From Atrichornis clamosus (lineage: Eukaryota > Chordata > Aves > Passeriformes > Menuridae): DNA of 64,000 bases. Numbering within the stretch: position 1 is the first letter of the stretch; each line of letters starts with the position of its first letter. The notes below the pieces were generated by a model that saw nothing but the letters and a program-made list of their open reading frames with translations, was not told the origin of the DNA and made no database searches. The position numbers were made by a program, and so were the translations under genes. This document shows positions 13,416 to 27,350 of this stretch, in pieces. The DNA is taken from the NCBI GenBank assembly GCA_013400975.1, contig WBMZ01009464.1:62001-126000 (forward strand), read 5' to 3'.

Positions 13416-15732
13416 CTTTTGTAAACATTTGGTAATAATCCTATCTTTTTGTAGATAGAGCAGTAATTTGGATAATTCTTGCTAGGTACAAGAACTGTTA
13501 TGAGGGGAGGTCTTGCACTTCTTGCTTATGCTGATTCAGATCTGAAATGTTTCTTGTTAGTTTCTGTCATTGAAGATCTGAATTAAATTTGTAAATAGGT
13601 TTTATTACTAGAAAAAGGTTTTACCTACTTGGCCTTGTCAATTTTTAATTGTGAGGACTTGATGAGGATGTAATTTGTCACTAGTGGCTATGTCCAAGAG
13701 AAGAAGATTTGGTTTAGTTTTATGTTCAGATCAGCAGTTAGAATTCAAATGCTACGATTCATTTTGAACTATTTCAAAACTTTAGTAGGTATCTTCCACT
13801 GTATCCTTGGGAATCTTAAGGATTTATCTGGACCAAAGTGTTAATCCCAGAATTTCTTCAGCTGCTGAAAACCTTTGAAAATTTGTCAGTAAAAGTAATA
13901 CTTGGAAAACAGGTCAAAACATGACTTAATGGGACTGTTTGGTTTTCCAAGCCAGTTGTAGCTTTGCAAAATAAGTTTGCAGTCCAGTGCTCTGTATCTC
14001 TCTTAACTTACATGGACTGTATTTTACTTGTTGCTCTGTTTTCTTTAAAACAGAATTAGGCAAGGCTTGGAAAACAAGTTGAATATTTATAAATGAATCC
14101 TGTAATTCAAGTGGAAGCTATTGTTTACAATTGGAGTATAAATGGCATATGTGGAGTTTGTTTGTTCAGATTTTTAAACTATTTTAAGAGAAGTGAATGT
14201 AAACAAGTAGGATGTTTAGGAAGGCTATCCTGAGCAATTTCAGGGCAGAATACCTCGTCTCCAACAAGACAAACCAATTCTTTGGAGGTGAATTACTAAA
14301 GCAGTGGAAAGGATGTGGCAGTTGGCTAATCCATAAAGATACTTCAGAAAGTTAGCAGGACAATTCGCCAGCTCTACAAAGTTAAAGTATTTTCCAGAGA
14401 ATAAAGCTGTTTCTGTTTCTGAGATCCTTAACAGTGAAAACGATACATATTTACAGCACACATCAGGAAAGTATTCACTAGCTAAACAATTTTAGGACCA
14501 GTGTGTGAAAATTTCAGCTAAGGTGCTACATTTATTACCAGCAGGAGATGTGAAAGTGCCTAATTTATAATCTATTGCAAATATAACTTGCCACACACAC
14601 AAAAGTAAATATTAATTATGACCTTTTTTGTAATAGGTGTTTGCAAACTGCTGTTCAGTTTTTGCACACTGATGTCATATTCCATCTTAGCTTTATAGCC
14701 ATGCCAGTATTTGAAGAGCGTGACACCCTATTCAGTCATTAACAAGCAAAGTTGTAATGCTTAAAATGATCTCACCTTCTAAGAAAGTAGCCAAAAGTCT
14801 TCAGGATCTGCCTGGAGAGTTAGAGGTATGAAACTTTTTAAAAGAGAGGATAAAAGAGCCTATCATTTTTGTTTAACTAATTTGCATATTTTAGTTTATA
14901 TCTAAAGTTGAAACAACTAAATCTAGTGAAAAATGTGAGAGTAGAATGAATAACTAAAATCTAATGGTGAAATTTCTGTCTTTCACCTCTCTCATCACTG
15001 CAGTTGAGAAGAATATTACATTCTCTCCTGTGGAGTTTACATGTTGTGTAGTGAACAAGTGAAGTGAAATGTTCCCCCCCATCCCTTCCAATAACAGATG
15101 TTTTTTGTTTCAGCTGTTCTTTCTTCACAAGACAGCAGCACAGAGAATAAAAGATTATTAGAAATTATTGTAATGTTGCAAACTAAATGTAGTTGAATAA
15201 CTTCAAATATTAGAATATGTTTCAATTTCATTTTGTTTTTGAATAACAAATTTATATCTGTAATTTACAAAAAGCCTAAAGTCTCTGAAATGCCAGTATA
15301 TCTGAAATAGTACTATATCCCTGGTAAATTGCCTAATATACCAGACACAGACAAAATATTGGAGATACTTCAGTAATTAGGATTTCTATGAGGGGGAAGA
15401 AATGCTCCACCATACTACAATTATGTTAGGTAACCTGGAGATGTAAGATTTTTGAGCAGTTGCTCAGAAATGGTGTACAATTTTCCACCTTCATGGAAGA
15501 GTTTGCCTGCAGAGGTATCATTTGCTTCTTCCATATCTTACTGCTTGGGGATGTTTTGCTACTTAACAAATTTGATCATAGGATCATTAGAAGATCATTT
15601 AATTTTGAGAAATGAGGGTTGTGTAGTACTTAGAGTGTAACACGTATCCACTGTTTTCATTTGAGTGCTTTTTTAGTATTTTAAATGTTTGAGCAGCCCA
15701 GTGAGAGCACTGCTGAGGTGATCATAGAGTAT

Positions 15733-15759
15733 TAATTTACACAGGCTCTGTGTAAATTA
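15733..15759. repeat. Short hairpin, 12-bp arms and 3-nt loop
   Basis: TAATTTACACAG (15733-15744) and CTGTGTAAATTA (15748-15759) are perfect complements around GCT. No transposon terminus is recognised. Confidence 0.65.
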
Positions 15760-16120
15760 TTCTGAAATTCTGATGGATGTCAGTTCACCTGAGATACCAC
15801 CCTTTTACTATGAAGGAACAAAGAAGCTATTATACGCCCTTATTTCTCCCTTTGCACCTTCATAGTTGTGTAGATCTTCATGTTGTAAGTAGAGCCATGG
15901 TAAGAAACGGGTTGCTGCTCTAACAGGTTTTGTGAGGGTTTGACAGCCATATTTGTAAATGACTATATAGCACATACTGACTGACTGACAGCTGCCGCAT
16001 TCTCAGTCTTTTAAGTGTTACAATATACATCTTTAGTTGCATTTAAGTTCAACCTACGAGAAAGCCTTGGATTATCCAAAGTTGCTGTGGCATTGTCTTT
16101 CTGTAGCTGGGATTTTAGGA

Positions 16121-16663
16121 TGTGATGATTGTCCTGCCCTACTCTGCACTGGTGCGGCCTTACCTTGAGTCCGGTGTGCAGTTTTGAGTGCCAGAACACA
16201 AGAAGGATATCAAACTGTTAGAGAGCGTCCAAAGGAGGGCCCCAAGGACGGCGAAGGGCCTTGAGGGGAAGCCGTATGAGAAGCATCTGAGGTCACTTGG
16301 TCTGTTCAGCCTGGAGAAGAGGAGACTGAGGGGAGACCTCACTGCAGTTGCAACTTCCTCGTGAGGGGCAGAGGAGGGACAGGCAGTGATCTCTTCTCTG
16401 TGGTGAGCAGTGACAGGACCCAAGGGAATGGCCTGAAAGTTCCCAATAGGAGAACTTTAGGCTGGATATCAGGAAAAGGTTCTTCACTAGGGGATGGAGG
16501 GGCACCCCAGGGAGGTGGTCACAGCACCAGCCTGTCTGGGTTCAAGAAGTGTTAGGACAATGCTCTCAAGCACGTGGTGTGATTCTTGGGGTGTCCTGCA
16601 TAGGGCCAGGAGGACTCAGTTATCCTGATGGGTCCCTTCCAACTCGGATATTCTACGATTCTG
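16121..16663 (+). mobile_element. CR1 LINE 3' region, plus strand (degenerate)
   Basis: The fragment starts within the end of the CR1 ORF2 (the stretch around CTCTGCACTGGTGCGGCC), passes CTGTTCAGCCTGGAGAAGAG and GGCTGGATATCAGGAAAAGG, and ends with GGGTCCCTTCCAACTC then TTCTACGATTCTG, the expected CR1 3' terminus. Several stops and indels interrupt any frame, so no protein is encoded. It is 5'-truncated, as is typical of CR1. Confidence 0.93.
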
Positions 16664-18705
16664 AAATTAGAGATGTTTAATGAAAATTGTGGCATAATTT
16701 TTAGACAGGAACATACAAGTCTTGTATTCATGAGCACTTAAAGTCACATCAGCATTTTAATATAATACAAGTACAAGGAAATTGCATGGTAGAGTGGGCA
16801 TGGAATTGTTTAGTTATCCGTTAAATTATAAACATTTTGGACCAGAAGCTGTATCAGACCTCTGTTCTGAGTTCCCCCATAAATTTTTGGATGTTATAAT
16901 TTTGGATAATTGCACATATAATTCTTAGAAATGAACTTATTAAATACGCTGTCTGGGTAGGTCTCTGCTTTTTAAAAACAGCTGCTATAGAAAATCTGAA
17001 CTGGCTTCATGCATGAGATTGGAACTTTAGCTTTTATTCATATTTTTTATATCATATAGTATGATCCAGAAGCCAAACACATTGCATAAGTAAAGTGATA
17101 CTATTTTATTTATTTTAATACCTTTTCCATTCATATTGCCTCAATAAGGTTCTCTTTTTCCTATTTTGTTTTGTGACCTGATCTGAAACAAAGCTAGACA
17201 GTGAATGGTTTTTAGCAATAAAAATAAATAACAGTTCAGTGAAACAATTAAGTAGTTCTTCACTGTACTGTGCATTCATTGTCCATCAGTCCTTTAAAAT
17301 TAATTCAGTTTTTGGGGAGTTTCACAAAAAAGCCACTATTGGCAGACATTTGGCAGCAAGTAGATGATTTATTTCTTAGTTTCTGCTGTTCAATCTGTGG
17401 TTTTCTTTATCTGACTGTCAGCTAGGTCTGAAATCCTGTTGCAGAGTTTTTATGAGAGAAATTTCAGACTCAGGAATTTCTGATTCACAATTCAGTTCAG
17501 TCACAGGACAACAGTAGCCTCTGGCATCATCTGTTTTCTGGGGTGATTATCCCCTCCAGTCCTTAGCTGGTACCTGCTTTTCATGGGAGACGAACATATA
17601 AATAAACTAACAAAGCAAATAGGAAAGGTCTGTAGCTTTTCCTGTAGCATCTTTATGGAGAGGCTTCCCTGACATGTTTATTACAAATTAGGCATTTGGA
17701 AAACATGCTGTGCTTTTTAATAGCTTTACCCTTCCATTTTCTATGGGATCATAAATTGTCTAGAAAATTATAGCCCAGTTTTCTGCCTTCTAATAGTTTG
17801 GGTGGATCTCTGGGCATTTTTGCTCCATACAAAGGCTACAGAAGACAGAAGTTTTTTGGTTGATGAAGCTTTTCCTCAGAGGTCTAGCGAATGTTTCATT
17901 CTGAGGATTTACACTGCTTTACAGGAAAAAATTAAAAGAAATCTGAATTAGATCCTCCTATACTTGGAAAGGTGAAAGAGATGTTTGGCATTAAACATTT
18001 TTATTTACTCAGTTTTTTCAGCTAACTGCTCTTGTTGTCATAATCGCTGTGGTAGCTCAGGAAGATGCACGCAAATAGCTAAAGAAAGCAAGTGCTTCAC
18101 AGTAATGAAATGTCAACTCACTGATGGAAATGAAGTCTTGTGCAAATCTAACCACCTTTAACATGGTCCTACAGTGCCAAAGAGCAGAGAAAGTGGAACC
18201 TTTTTCTTACTAATAGTGCTGAAATACTAGAACTTAATCAGCAGGTGTGCTACTCTCTTGAAATAGGTTATGTAGGATCAAGTATCTCCAGTAACTTTCG
18301 GAATTTTCCTATTACCACAAAAATAAGTGATAATAGAGGTAATAAGTAGGTGACTGAAGCTGAAGCCTAGATATAAAAACTTCTGTAAGTATATAATGGA
18401 TTGTCATGAAAAAGAGTATTGACAGAAAGACCAGCGTAAAACTGTAACACTTTTGAAGCTCAGAATCAGTTTTTAACCCTGCCCATAATTTTCTGAGTGG
18501 AATAAAAAAGGAGACATGGTATCTGTTTCAGTATCTCCTCAGATGCAGGTGTCGCAATTTCAGTATCAAATAATGTTGTCAAAAATTCCAGTTTTCTTAT
18601 TCTGGAATCTTTTTTTATATATTTACAGAAATCCATGAAGATCCTAAATGTAGGAGACATGGTTTGCCAAAAAGAATTGAACAAGTGTCAGTAACATTTC
18701 TGGCA

Positions 18706-18756
18706 AATAATATATAATATAATAATAATAATAATATAATAAATAATAATATATTC
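18706..18756. repeat. AT-rich TAA/TA microsatellite
   Basis: An irregular run of ATA and ATAATA units of about 50 bp in intron 2, about 470 bp before exon 3. Likely length-polymorphic. Confidence 0.8.
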
Positions 18757-19223
18757 CCAGAAGGCCATGAAAAATGTCTGCCACTGTCAAAAATGTACTG
18801 GACTGAAAAGTCACATACACCATCTAGATTTTACATGTGGAATGATAGAGCTAAAGTGGCAGTAGTTAGATCTTAATGACCAGTTTGATTTTGGTGGTAC
18901 TTACAGAATCCTTCAGTTTTGTCTGTCATTTTGATTTTTAATTTGTTTCAGTATTTTGGTAACAGTTATTGGTGTCCCAAAAGAAAGAAGTCTAAAAAGA
19001 TAAAATTTTCCCAGGAGCAACTTCACTCCCTATGCTGTTAGGGTAAAGGTTACCTCCTTTTCCACGTTCATAATCATCGTCATGGTACTTGAATTTTTAA
19101 ATTGCACATACATGTTGGTGATAAGACCATTGTGAAGAATTATTAATCTTGTTCACTGTATATGAGCTGTCTGCAAACACAGAAAATGAGATAAATTCTA
19201 CTGTTTTGTTTGTTTTGAATTAG

Positions 19224-19378
<155 letters not shown>

Positions 19379-21840
19379 GTAAGTACATGGTAGCTATGAA
19401 CAATTGTGTATAATTTTCTGTTTCTAACAGAGTAATCTTAATTTTTTAGCTTACTGTAATACATGTCTGTATATATTCAGTCTATATTCAGCACAAACAT
19501 AGCTGAAGATCCACTTACAAAATTTAATTAAGGGGGAAAGTACATCTCTTTTAGGATTATATCTGTGCTTTTTTTGTAGAATGACAGTCTGTGGTCATTC
19601 AAAGTCTTAAACTAAGATTCTAACTAGGGATAGTTAACTTGGGGAGGGATTTTTTTGTTAAACCTATTGAACCTACTCTCCTCTGACATATAATCACAAA
19701 TGCAAGATGAGCAAAAATAATTTCATATAGTATGATGATAGTGAATACTGGGAAGTATAATCAAAATAGATCTCCGTACAATTCATAAAATTTTCAGTGT
19801 CCAAGAACTCCTATTTTTCAGGTTTTCCCTTTTCCCTCCTGGATGACATTTGCAGTCTTGGTGGTGAGGTAAACAGTACTAAACAAAGGGATTTGTTTTA
19901 TACTAAACTGCCTTTCTATTATGGAAACAAAGTCTAAGCTTTAAGGACCATGGCTGCCAGGAAGACATTAGGAAAGCACTGTTCGTTCTAGATCAACAAT
20001 TAAAAAAATGCATATGTGACTAAAAAATGTCTGAAATATTATACCTTTAGTTTCTTGGGACCGGAATCTAATTGAAAAACAATGTGAAATTTGTCATTGG
20101 AATCTGAGGTCTGCCTGAAGGTTCACTCTGTTAATTCTGGTTATATTCAGTAATGTAGCATAGAGCTCAGGTGAAATTATGATCTGCTGTCAAAGAAATG
20201 GATGATGGCCTTCTGATGCTGAGCAATATTACAAAACACACAGCATAGATTGTTATCAAAGCCATGGCAAAAACTTCCACAGATTCTACGTGAATTTTTG
20301 TATTAGCTGTGAAAAAAATTATTCTAATGATATAATTCCAGTCTCCATTTGGCATGTGTACATGAATGGAAGCATCTTACTTATGAAAGTGCACCATGAA
20401 GCTCTCATTAAGCTCATTGAAGCCGGACATTAGACATGACAGGTCTGGAATGGCGTTTATCTGCACAGAAGTCTGAGTATCCTTATCTAGGATTACACTT
20501 GATAAGTAAATTAGTAACTATAAACTTACTTGGATCTTGCTGATACAGTTTAGGCAGCCGAAGACTTACGGATGCATGATATAAGTCTCCTCAGATTTGC
20601 TGCAATGTTACCACCACACCACGTTTTTCTCCTTGCCCTCAGCATAGGGTTTCTGTTATCCTGTGCAGTTCTCTGTCTTGGTTATCTTCCCAACCCATCA
20701 TTTTTGTGTGTTTATTTTCTTGTAGAGTGGTGCAAAGAGTCATCTCTCTTGTATTGTGTAGATTCTCACTGTCCCCAAAGATCCCATACTGTGTTTTGGT
20801 TTTAAGTGGTAAGAAAACAAATAGAATATTACCTAAACAGAAAAACTTCAGGATGCATAAATGGTGAAAAGAAAATTTTAGAGATATTTTCACTTATTTC
20901 TGCAAATGAGTGGCAGGGTTAAGTAGAAGGTGAAGCAGAGCTTGTCTCATATTTTGAATTTCTTGTATTTGTAGGTCATAACTTTGTTTCCACAACAGAT
21001 GTGATACTGGTTTTAAAGTTGAAATAAATGTATGTATTTTGTGTGCTCTACCTTAGAGGCTAAAAATAGAATTACTCTCCTAAGTAGGCAGTAATGGTCT
21101 GATGCTACTTCAGATCAGATTATGCTGAATACCATAGTTTCGACCTACTTCTAATTAAATTGTCACCATAGTGGATCTTTTGAGTAGCATTAAGTAGCTG
21201 TAAAAAGAAATTCCTAGTACATTGTCTTGCAAACGGTACATGTGCTAGTTGATTGGTTATTTTTCAAGCTCAGCATGTTTAGCAATTTGCCATGAGGTTT
21301 TTTTCAGATTTGGTGACTTTATTATAGTACATACTATGGATTTCTGCAAAATCTTTTCAATTAGAATTGTGAATCACTGGATATGAGTCTTTAGAAAAGC
21401 CTCTATGTGTATTTATGCTTGCAAGTAGAGTTTTTTTCAGGTATGTTAAGTCCACTAAAAAAAAATTAGGAGGAACAAAAGAAACATTGTTTAAAAAACA
21501 CAGCTTGTGTTTACCAGTAAAACACCCAAACAAATTTGTTAGCATTATGTCCCTGTCACAAAGCAAGGAAACAAATTGCTTAAAAGTTGCTACTGGGATT
21601 CACAAGGCAGTAAGACAGAAATAAGCACTAAGTGCTTGTTGTCTTCTGACTTGATATATCAACCAAAACAGTTTGTTGTCCACCAGATCTCTTGTAAGCA
21701 TATGGGTCAGTGTCACACGTGTTCTTCGTTCATCCCGTGCATGAGCCTCTCATCTTCTCAGTAGTTTTCTCCTGTGTTTTTATAGTAGTATTAGTAGTAG
21801 TATTTTCAGTCTGCTGCCTATATTGCTTTTTAATCCCATC

Positions 21841-22658
21841 AATGCTCAACAAGGCCAAATGCTGTCTCCTGCCCTTGGGTCACAACAGCCTCAGGCAGTG
21901 CTACAGGCTTGGGGTAGAATGGCTGGAAAGCTGCCCAGCAGAAACTGGCTTCGGGGTGCTGGTTAACAGCAGCTGAACATGAGCCAGCAGCTGAACATGA
22001 GCCCTTGTGGCCAAGAAGGCCAGTGGCATTCAGGCCTGTATACTAATAGTGTGGTCATCAGGACCAGTTCTGGTATTTCTTATGTTAGAAATAATGTGGA
22101 AGGGGTCATCCCCTGTACTCAGCACAGGTGAGGCTGTACCTCAAATCCTGTGTTCAATTTTGAGCCACTCACTTCACTGCAGGACAGACACTGAGGTGCT
22201 GGAGAGAGTCCGGAGAAGAGCACTGGAGCTGGTGGAGGGTCTGAAGCACAGATCCTGTGAGGAGTGGCTGAGGGAGCTGGGGTTGTTTAGCCTGGAGAAA
22301 AACAGGCTCAGCAGGGATCTTAATGCTCTGTAGAATTACCTGATAGGAGACTACAGCCAGGTAGAGGTCAGCCTTTTCTTCCAGGCAACTAGTAACAGAA
22401 CAAGAGGACATAGACTCGAGCTGCACCTGGGGAGGTTCATTTTTTTGGGCAACAAGGAGAATTTCTTCGTGGAAAAGGTTGTTAGGCATTGACACAGACT
22501 TCCCAGGAAGGTGGTGGAGTCACCATCCTTGGAGGTGTTCAAGAAACAACTGAACATGTCACTTAGTGCTATGGTCTAATTGACAAGGTGGTGTTTGATC
22601 AAGTGTTGGACTCATTGATCTTTGAGGTCTTCTGCAACCTAAGTTATTCTGTGATTCT
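21841..22658 (+). mobile_element. CR1 LINE 3' region, plus strand (about 0.8 kb, degenerate)
   Basis: The fragment begins in the distal ORF2 (TGCTCAACAAGGCCAAATGC), carries TGGCTGAGGGAGCTGGGGTT and TAGCCTGGAGAAAAACAGGC, and ends with TTCTGCAACCTAAGTTATTC then TGTGATTCT. The remnant frame at 22007-22333 translates to EVLERVRRRALELVEGLKH, matching the conserved CR1 ORF2 tail, but is broken by stops on both sides. It holds an 18-bp tandem duplication (21967-22002). It is 5'-truncated and inactive. Confidence 0.94.
21967..22002 (+). repeat. 18-bp perfect tandem duplication inside CR1
   Basis: CAGCAGCTGAACATGAGC occurs twice in direct succession. The usual CR1 has one copy here, so this is probably a post-insertion or subfamily slippage event. 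Confidence 0.8.
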
Positions 22659-25600
22659 CTTATTGCACATTGTCTTCTTCTTGTTATTTTATTGTTTCTA
22701 AATTATGCTTCAGGTTCCTAGTGTGTCCTGTATATCATAATACTTACATTTTCTGCCATCTTTTGACATGCTTTGTTGTTAGCTACACTTTTGATGTTTT
22801 TATACCCACTGCTTGTACCCTGGAAGAATACATCCAATGTGTGTTTACCAACAAGAGGTGGGACTAGTGTCCAGGAGAGAAAATTTCCTGCATAATGAGA
22901 ATTGATTAAGCTTGAAGGCTTAACAAATACATTCCATTCTCTTTCCTGACCCCTGGATGCTTCAAATCCTGGATGTTTGTGTTGATTTAAAATTAGCTTT
23001 GAGAGTTGTCTGTGGTAAAGTCAAGAGCACATCAGGTATACAGAGGTTATTCAGTTTCCATTTGCTTTACAGGGTGACTTAGCAGCTTAATTATCACTAA
23101 ATCACCTTTAAGATGCTGTCTCACAGTGTGAGACAGATGTAAACGAATAACACTGTGAATTGCCTTAAGTACTAGCTGTGTGAGATGAGATCATTCAGAA
23201 TGTACTGTTCAGGATGTCAAGACCTTAACCCAAATGTAAAGACGTTACCAGTCAACAGTCTGATTGTATCATGGCTTTTCAAAGTCTAAGGAAAGAGAGG
23301 TGATAGTCTTCTGTGTTAGAGAATTTGGGTTGCAATTGAAATTTGGTAAGATTCATCACCATTTTTCCCCAATATGTCACTAAGGGCTTACCTTTTATGA
23401 ACAAAATGTCAGAAGTATTTAGACCTGGAAAGTGTCCCAGAACCTTGCTTGGCTCAGATTTTCAATTTCATCTTCCTCTGGCCCCATGAAATGGAAGTAT
23501 TTGGCCATTTTGTACTTCCAACCAAGGACTTTCTGGTTGCTGCCCAAGCACTGAGAATATCTCTTTAGTTTCCTTTCCATGGCTATGTTTTCTAACACTT
23601 CAGTTAATTAAATACAATTTTCCCATAAGTAACTACTCCACTGTGCTAGCTATGCCTGTTGGTATCTATAGCCCATTTTGTTATTATGTAATGCACTGCT
23701 TTATTAGTCATACATCCCATGGCATTCTCATACATGTATAGAGTTTTTCAGTCTTTCGTTTCTGCATTTGCTGTCACCTTTAACAACTCAATTCCTGCAG
23801 TTGTACAGCTGTGCATGTCCTGTGAGCTAAGTTAGCTGGACAGTTAGTATAGAAATGCAGATTCCGGTGTTTTACCAGGTAATAAGAGCTCAAGGGTGTG
23901 GTTCTGAGGACACGTACAGCATGTCACTGACTGTTAACAGGAAAGAAAGAGGTGAAACATAGTTGTGTCCGCTCAGTAAAGTACACCTTTTGTGAAACCA
24001 TTGCAGGAATTGCAAGGCTTTGATAATCTAGTAATTTGTATGACAGTATTCCATTTGAGTTCTAAGTATTCTCATAACTTCAGCTAAACAATTAATTCTT
24101 TCATACCCATTGGATAAAAATAACATTTTGCTTCTGTGTTCCTCTTCTGAAACAGATGTATTTCAGTGGAATTAGCACGTATTAAATACAATGTACTCAC
24201 AAGTATACAGGGGGAAAGATAAATGTATGAATCTTAAGTTTTTGCTAAGGCAGTTTACTCCATTTTTTGGCATTGCCTTTAGCAATCATTCTTTATTTCA
24301 TAAAGCTGTAGGGCATTCTTAGTGCATGATGCGTCTGTGTGGGTCTTTCAGAAGGACTAATACTGCCTTAAATTGGCACCTGTTATGCAGCTGATGCTGA
24401 GAGCAAATTCTGAACAACTGTCTATGGGGTATCTGTGTAACAGTTATTACGCTGCAGTGAGAAAACCATGTACTCGTAATTTGAAACATGCATAAGCACG
24501 TAGTTATTTGACAAACATTTTACTACTGTTCATTAATTCTTTCTTACCTTCATTTGTAAAAATGTACTTGAAGGTCCGAAAGCTTTACTTGGAGGCAGTT
24601 TGTGTTGCAGAATGGTAGATTCTGCTTTTATGTATTCACAGTTTACACTGCCTTACTTAGGTAAGGTTTGTAGTAAGCTAGAAACAAATAAAAATGAAAG
24701 TCTGGAATTCAAAGATCAGGTCCTAGTAGCAGGATCATGCTAATCTCATCTTAAGCCTTAGGTATAGTCCCCCCCACCCAAAAAAGGAAGGTCTGAAGAA
24801 AGATGTGACGTGAAATCTACTGCATACCAAAGTACTGCTTCCTATAGAAAAAGTGCAGATTATGAAATAGAACTTGGGAAATTCAGAAAGGGAAGTGGGG
24901 TTATGTGAAGTATACAATATGTATTTCTTTCAGTATCCTTTTTTCATGCAACATCAAACATTTTTTTCAATGACTATAAAATTTTTGCACCATGTTTCCT
25001 AAAAAGTAGACTTTCCACAAACACTTTTTTATTTGATGACTTGCCTTTTTTTGTCAGTGCCAAGGTTGGCTTTTAGTGATGTAGGAAATTGAGGAAGACA
25101 GCTTGGTAGGATTTGGGTGGAATACAGATAAAAAGAATACAGTGCAGACTTCCTCCTACCTTACTGCAATCTTAAATTGATTGTTTTTACTTTAGATTAA
25201 GATGAGGTAGTTCTGGAAACTGGTAATTTGCCTCAACTTTTCACCGGTGGTGTAGAGGCTTAGAAACGCAAACCTCTACAGTAATTCTGAGAACACAACC
25301 AGTACTTGTTTACATTTGGTTTTGTACACTGAAAATTGATTCCATTTACTGGGCTACTCCCTGCTAGAATAGAAGACATTTGTGTCAGTTATTCTGGCAG
25401 CTCTGTGATGCAGGAAGAAGAAAGGCTTTTCGAAGCTTGTTTCTCAGCACATGGTCAAAAGTAGTGCTAGGTTTTTTTAGGGGTAGTCTCATTAGCCAGT
25501 TCAGAGTTTTGCAGAATAAACTAAAAAACACCAACCCCACCCCAAAACTGCTGCAAGCTTTGACAATAGTATTGAGTGTAGCCCCACCCCATCCTAGAAT

Positions 25601-26989
25601 AGCCAGGCTCCAAAGGTCAGAGATACATAAAAACTTACTAAATACCTTGCCTGATTATCATTAGTCATAGACCTTTGTTAGGTTTCTATTTTCTATTGTA
25701 CTGCCACTGTATGTGTATGTAACAGAGCATTTGGAGAGGATCATACCCATGAACTGTCTTAATTTTGAGGAAAATACTTTTTTTTTGGTGTTAAACCTCA
25801 GAGCTTTAGGGTTGAAAAGATGTAAATGTTTTTGGTACTATCATACCAAAATCTGTCTTGTCATTGAACACAGTGAAAACATTTGCATATGAAATGTTGG
25901 TGGTAAGGCTTGCTTTTATAGCAGTGGTTACACTGAAATCACCCAACAAACTTTTATGTTAAAAAACAGAACTTGTGGAATTTCTTGAGGTTTGTCCCTT
26001 CCCTCTTCCCTGTGCTCTGATTCTTCCCATATAGACATGTGGTTGGCTGGCTGGGTGGTAACAAATCATCTTTACTGGTTTTATACTGATCTTTTTATCG
26101 GTTTCAATAATTGCTTCTATCGCAACATGTTTGGTTTTATTTAGAGATTTATAATAGAGTGTTACTGGTGTGGTGCCAGGCAGATCCCTTCTCCTCAGCA
26201 GTGTGTTTTAGAAGCATTCTGCTCTCCAGGGACTTCTGTGCTCACAGCATCTCTCAGGCAGACTCCTAAGCACAGGGTTTGTTAGTGCGTTAGTGAGTAT
26301 TAATTCAGCATCTTGCTGCATCAGTTTTGCCTGCTGAGTTTAGGAAAAGTTATTAGACAGTACTGATGAGCAGACCAGTCTCATTTTTAACGTCAGAAAG
26401 GGAAACAATATTAGAGACGGATTGAAAGCTGTAAGCTTTTCTACCTTTGTCTGCCCATGCCTTGCTGCCTGCACCTGATTAATTAGGCTGTACACTGAAC
26501 ATAGTGTAAAGTTACAGAAATTCGTCCTATGGAATTATTGCTTAGAAAATGCTGCTTTATCACCTGATTACTTGGAAAAATCTGACCTCAAAGATGCTGG
26601 GAAGTAGTCATTCATGGCTGGAGGAGGGTGTTTGTTTGAAGTGTCTGCCCCATGCTGAACGTGCTCTAAGACCTCAATTTCTGAAAGTAAATTCAAGTAA
26701 GTTTTGATGGTCTGTCTTCTTTAGGTGATGTAGCTCTAGGAAATAAATTAAGGCTGAATACTGAGCTACCTATTCATGGTGACTAGGGTCATATTTAATT
26801 TCTTAAAGAACTTGATTGGTTAAAACAACTCTGGTCTGCTTATTATGATTAGGAGTCTCACTTCCTTGCTTGATTTCTCTATGGGAAAGACATGTAGGAA
26901 AGTACAGAGTCAGTCAGTCTACTCGCATGATCCCATTCCTGCTGTTTATTTGGAAATGTGGACAAACAGTGCCTTTTGAAACACGCTTT

Positions 26990-27350
26990 CTTTCAAGGGC
27001 ACTGTTAGCACCTCCATAATCTGACAGCTTCCCTGAAGCTGGCTGCAGGCGTGGACTGTGTCATAGGTGATGTAAAGTGCATTAAAAATAATGACTTTTC
27101 TCTTGGTACTGACTTGGAAACAAAAGGCTTCCTCTGCTTCTGCTCGCTGTGCAGATCACAGGCATGTTGCTAAATGCTGGCAGCTTCTGACGTCAGGGGA
27201 GGGCCACTGCCAGCAACTCATTACATACTCATCGCCTCTGTAATGCATCTTTTGCCTGTCACTATAGCAACCCCCTGGAAAATTACCTCAGCAGCCACTA
27301 AAATTCATTTTTATTAAAACTAATTACAGATACAATTAACTTTTGAAACT
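26990..27350. promoter_or_regulatory. Candidate intronic regulatory element (CRE, X-box-like and homeodomain-type sites)
   Basis: This block of intron 3 is less AT-rich than its surroundings and clusters motifs. There is a perfect palindromic CRE TGACGTCA at 27188-27195. An X-box-like GTCACTATAGCAAC lies at 27258-27271, matching the RFX consensus apart from one base in the left half. TAATGCAT and several TAATTA-type sites lie between 27240 and 27345. The block contains no repeat or ORF of note. It is an inference from motif density alone; conservation or chromatin data would be needed to confirm it. Confidence 0.4.

Larger units (their letters stand above)
1..19223 (+). other. GNAQ: GNAQ intron 2, 3' part (partial)
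   Basis: This is non-coding sequence upstream of the first recognisable GNAQ exon, ending in a pyrimidine-rich acceptor with AG at 19222-19223. I looked for the preceding coding exon (the segment between the P-loop exon and residue 107) in the translated frames and found no match, so exons 1 and 2 must lie before the window. The contents I can name are a solo retroviral LTR, two CR1 fragments, a duplication around an N and small inverted repeats. The rest is unremarkable AT-rich sequence with only short ORFs that look random. The intron call depends on the exon at 19224. Confidence 0.9.

Noticed and set aside
16160..16505. Minus-strand ORFs of 70-87 codons
   Set aside because: They are antisense to a plus-strand CR1 fragment.
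22007..22495. Two 108-codon ORFs on opposite strands
   Set aside because: The plus one is a broken CR1 ORF2 tail; the minus one is its antisense shadow.
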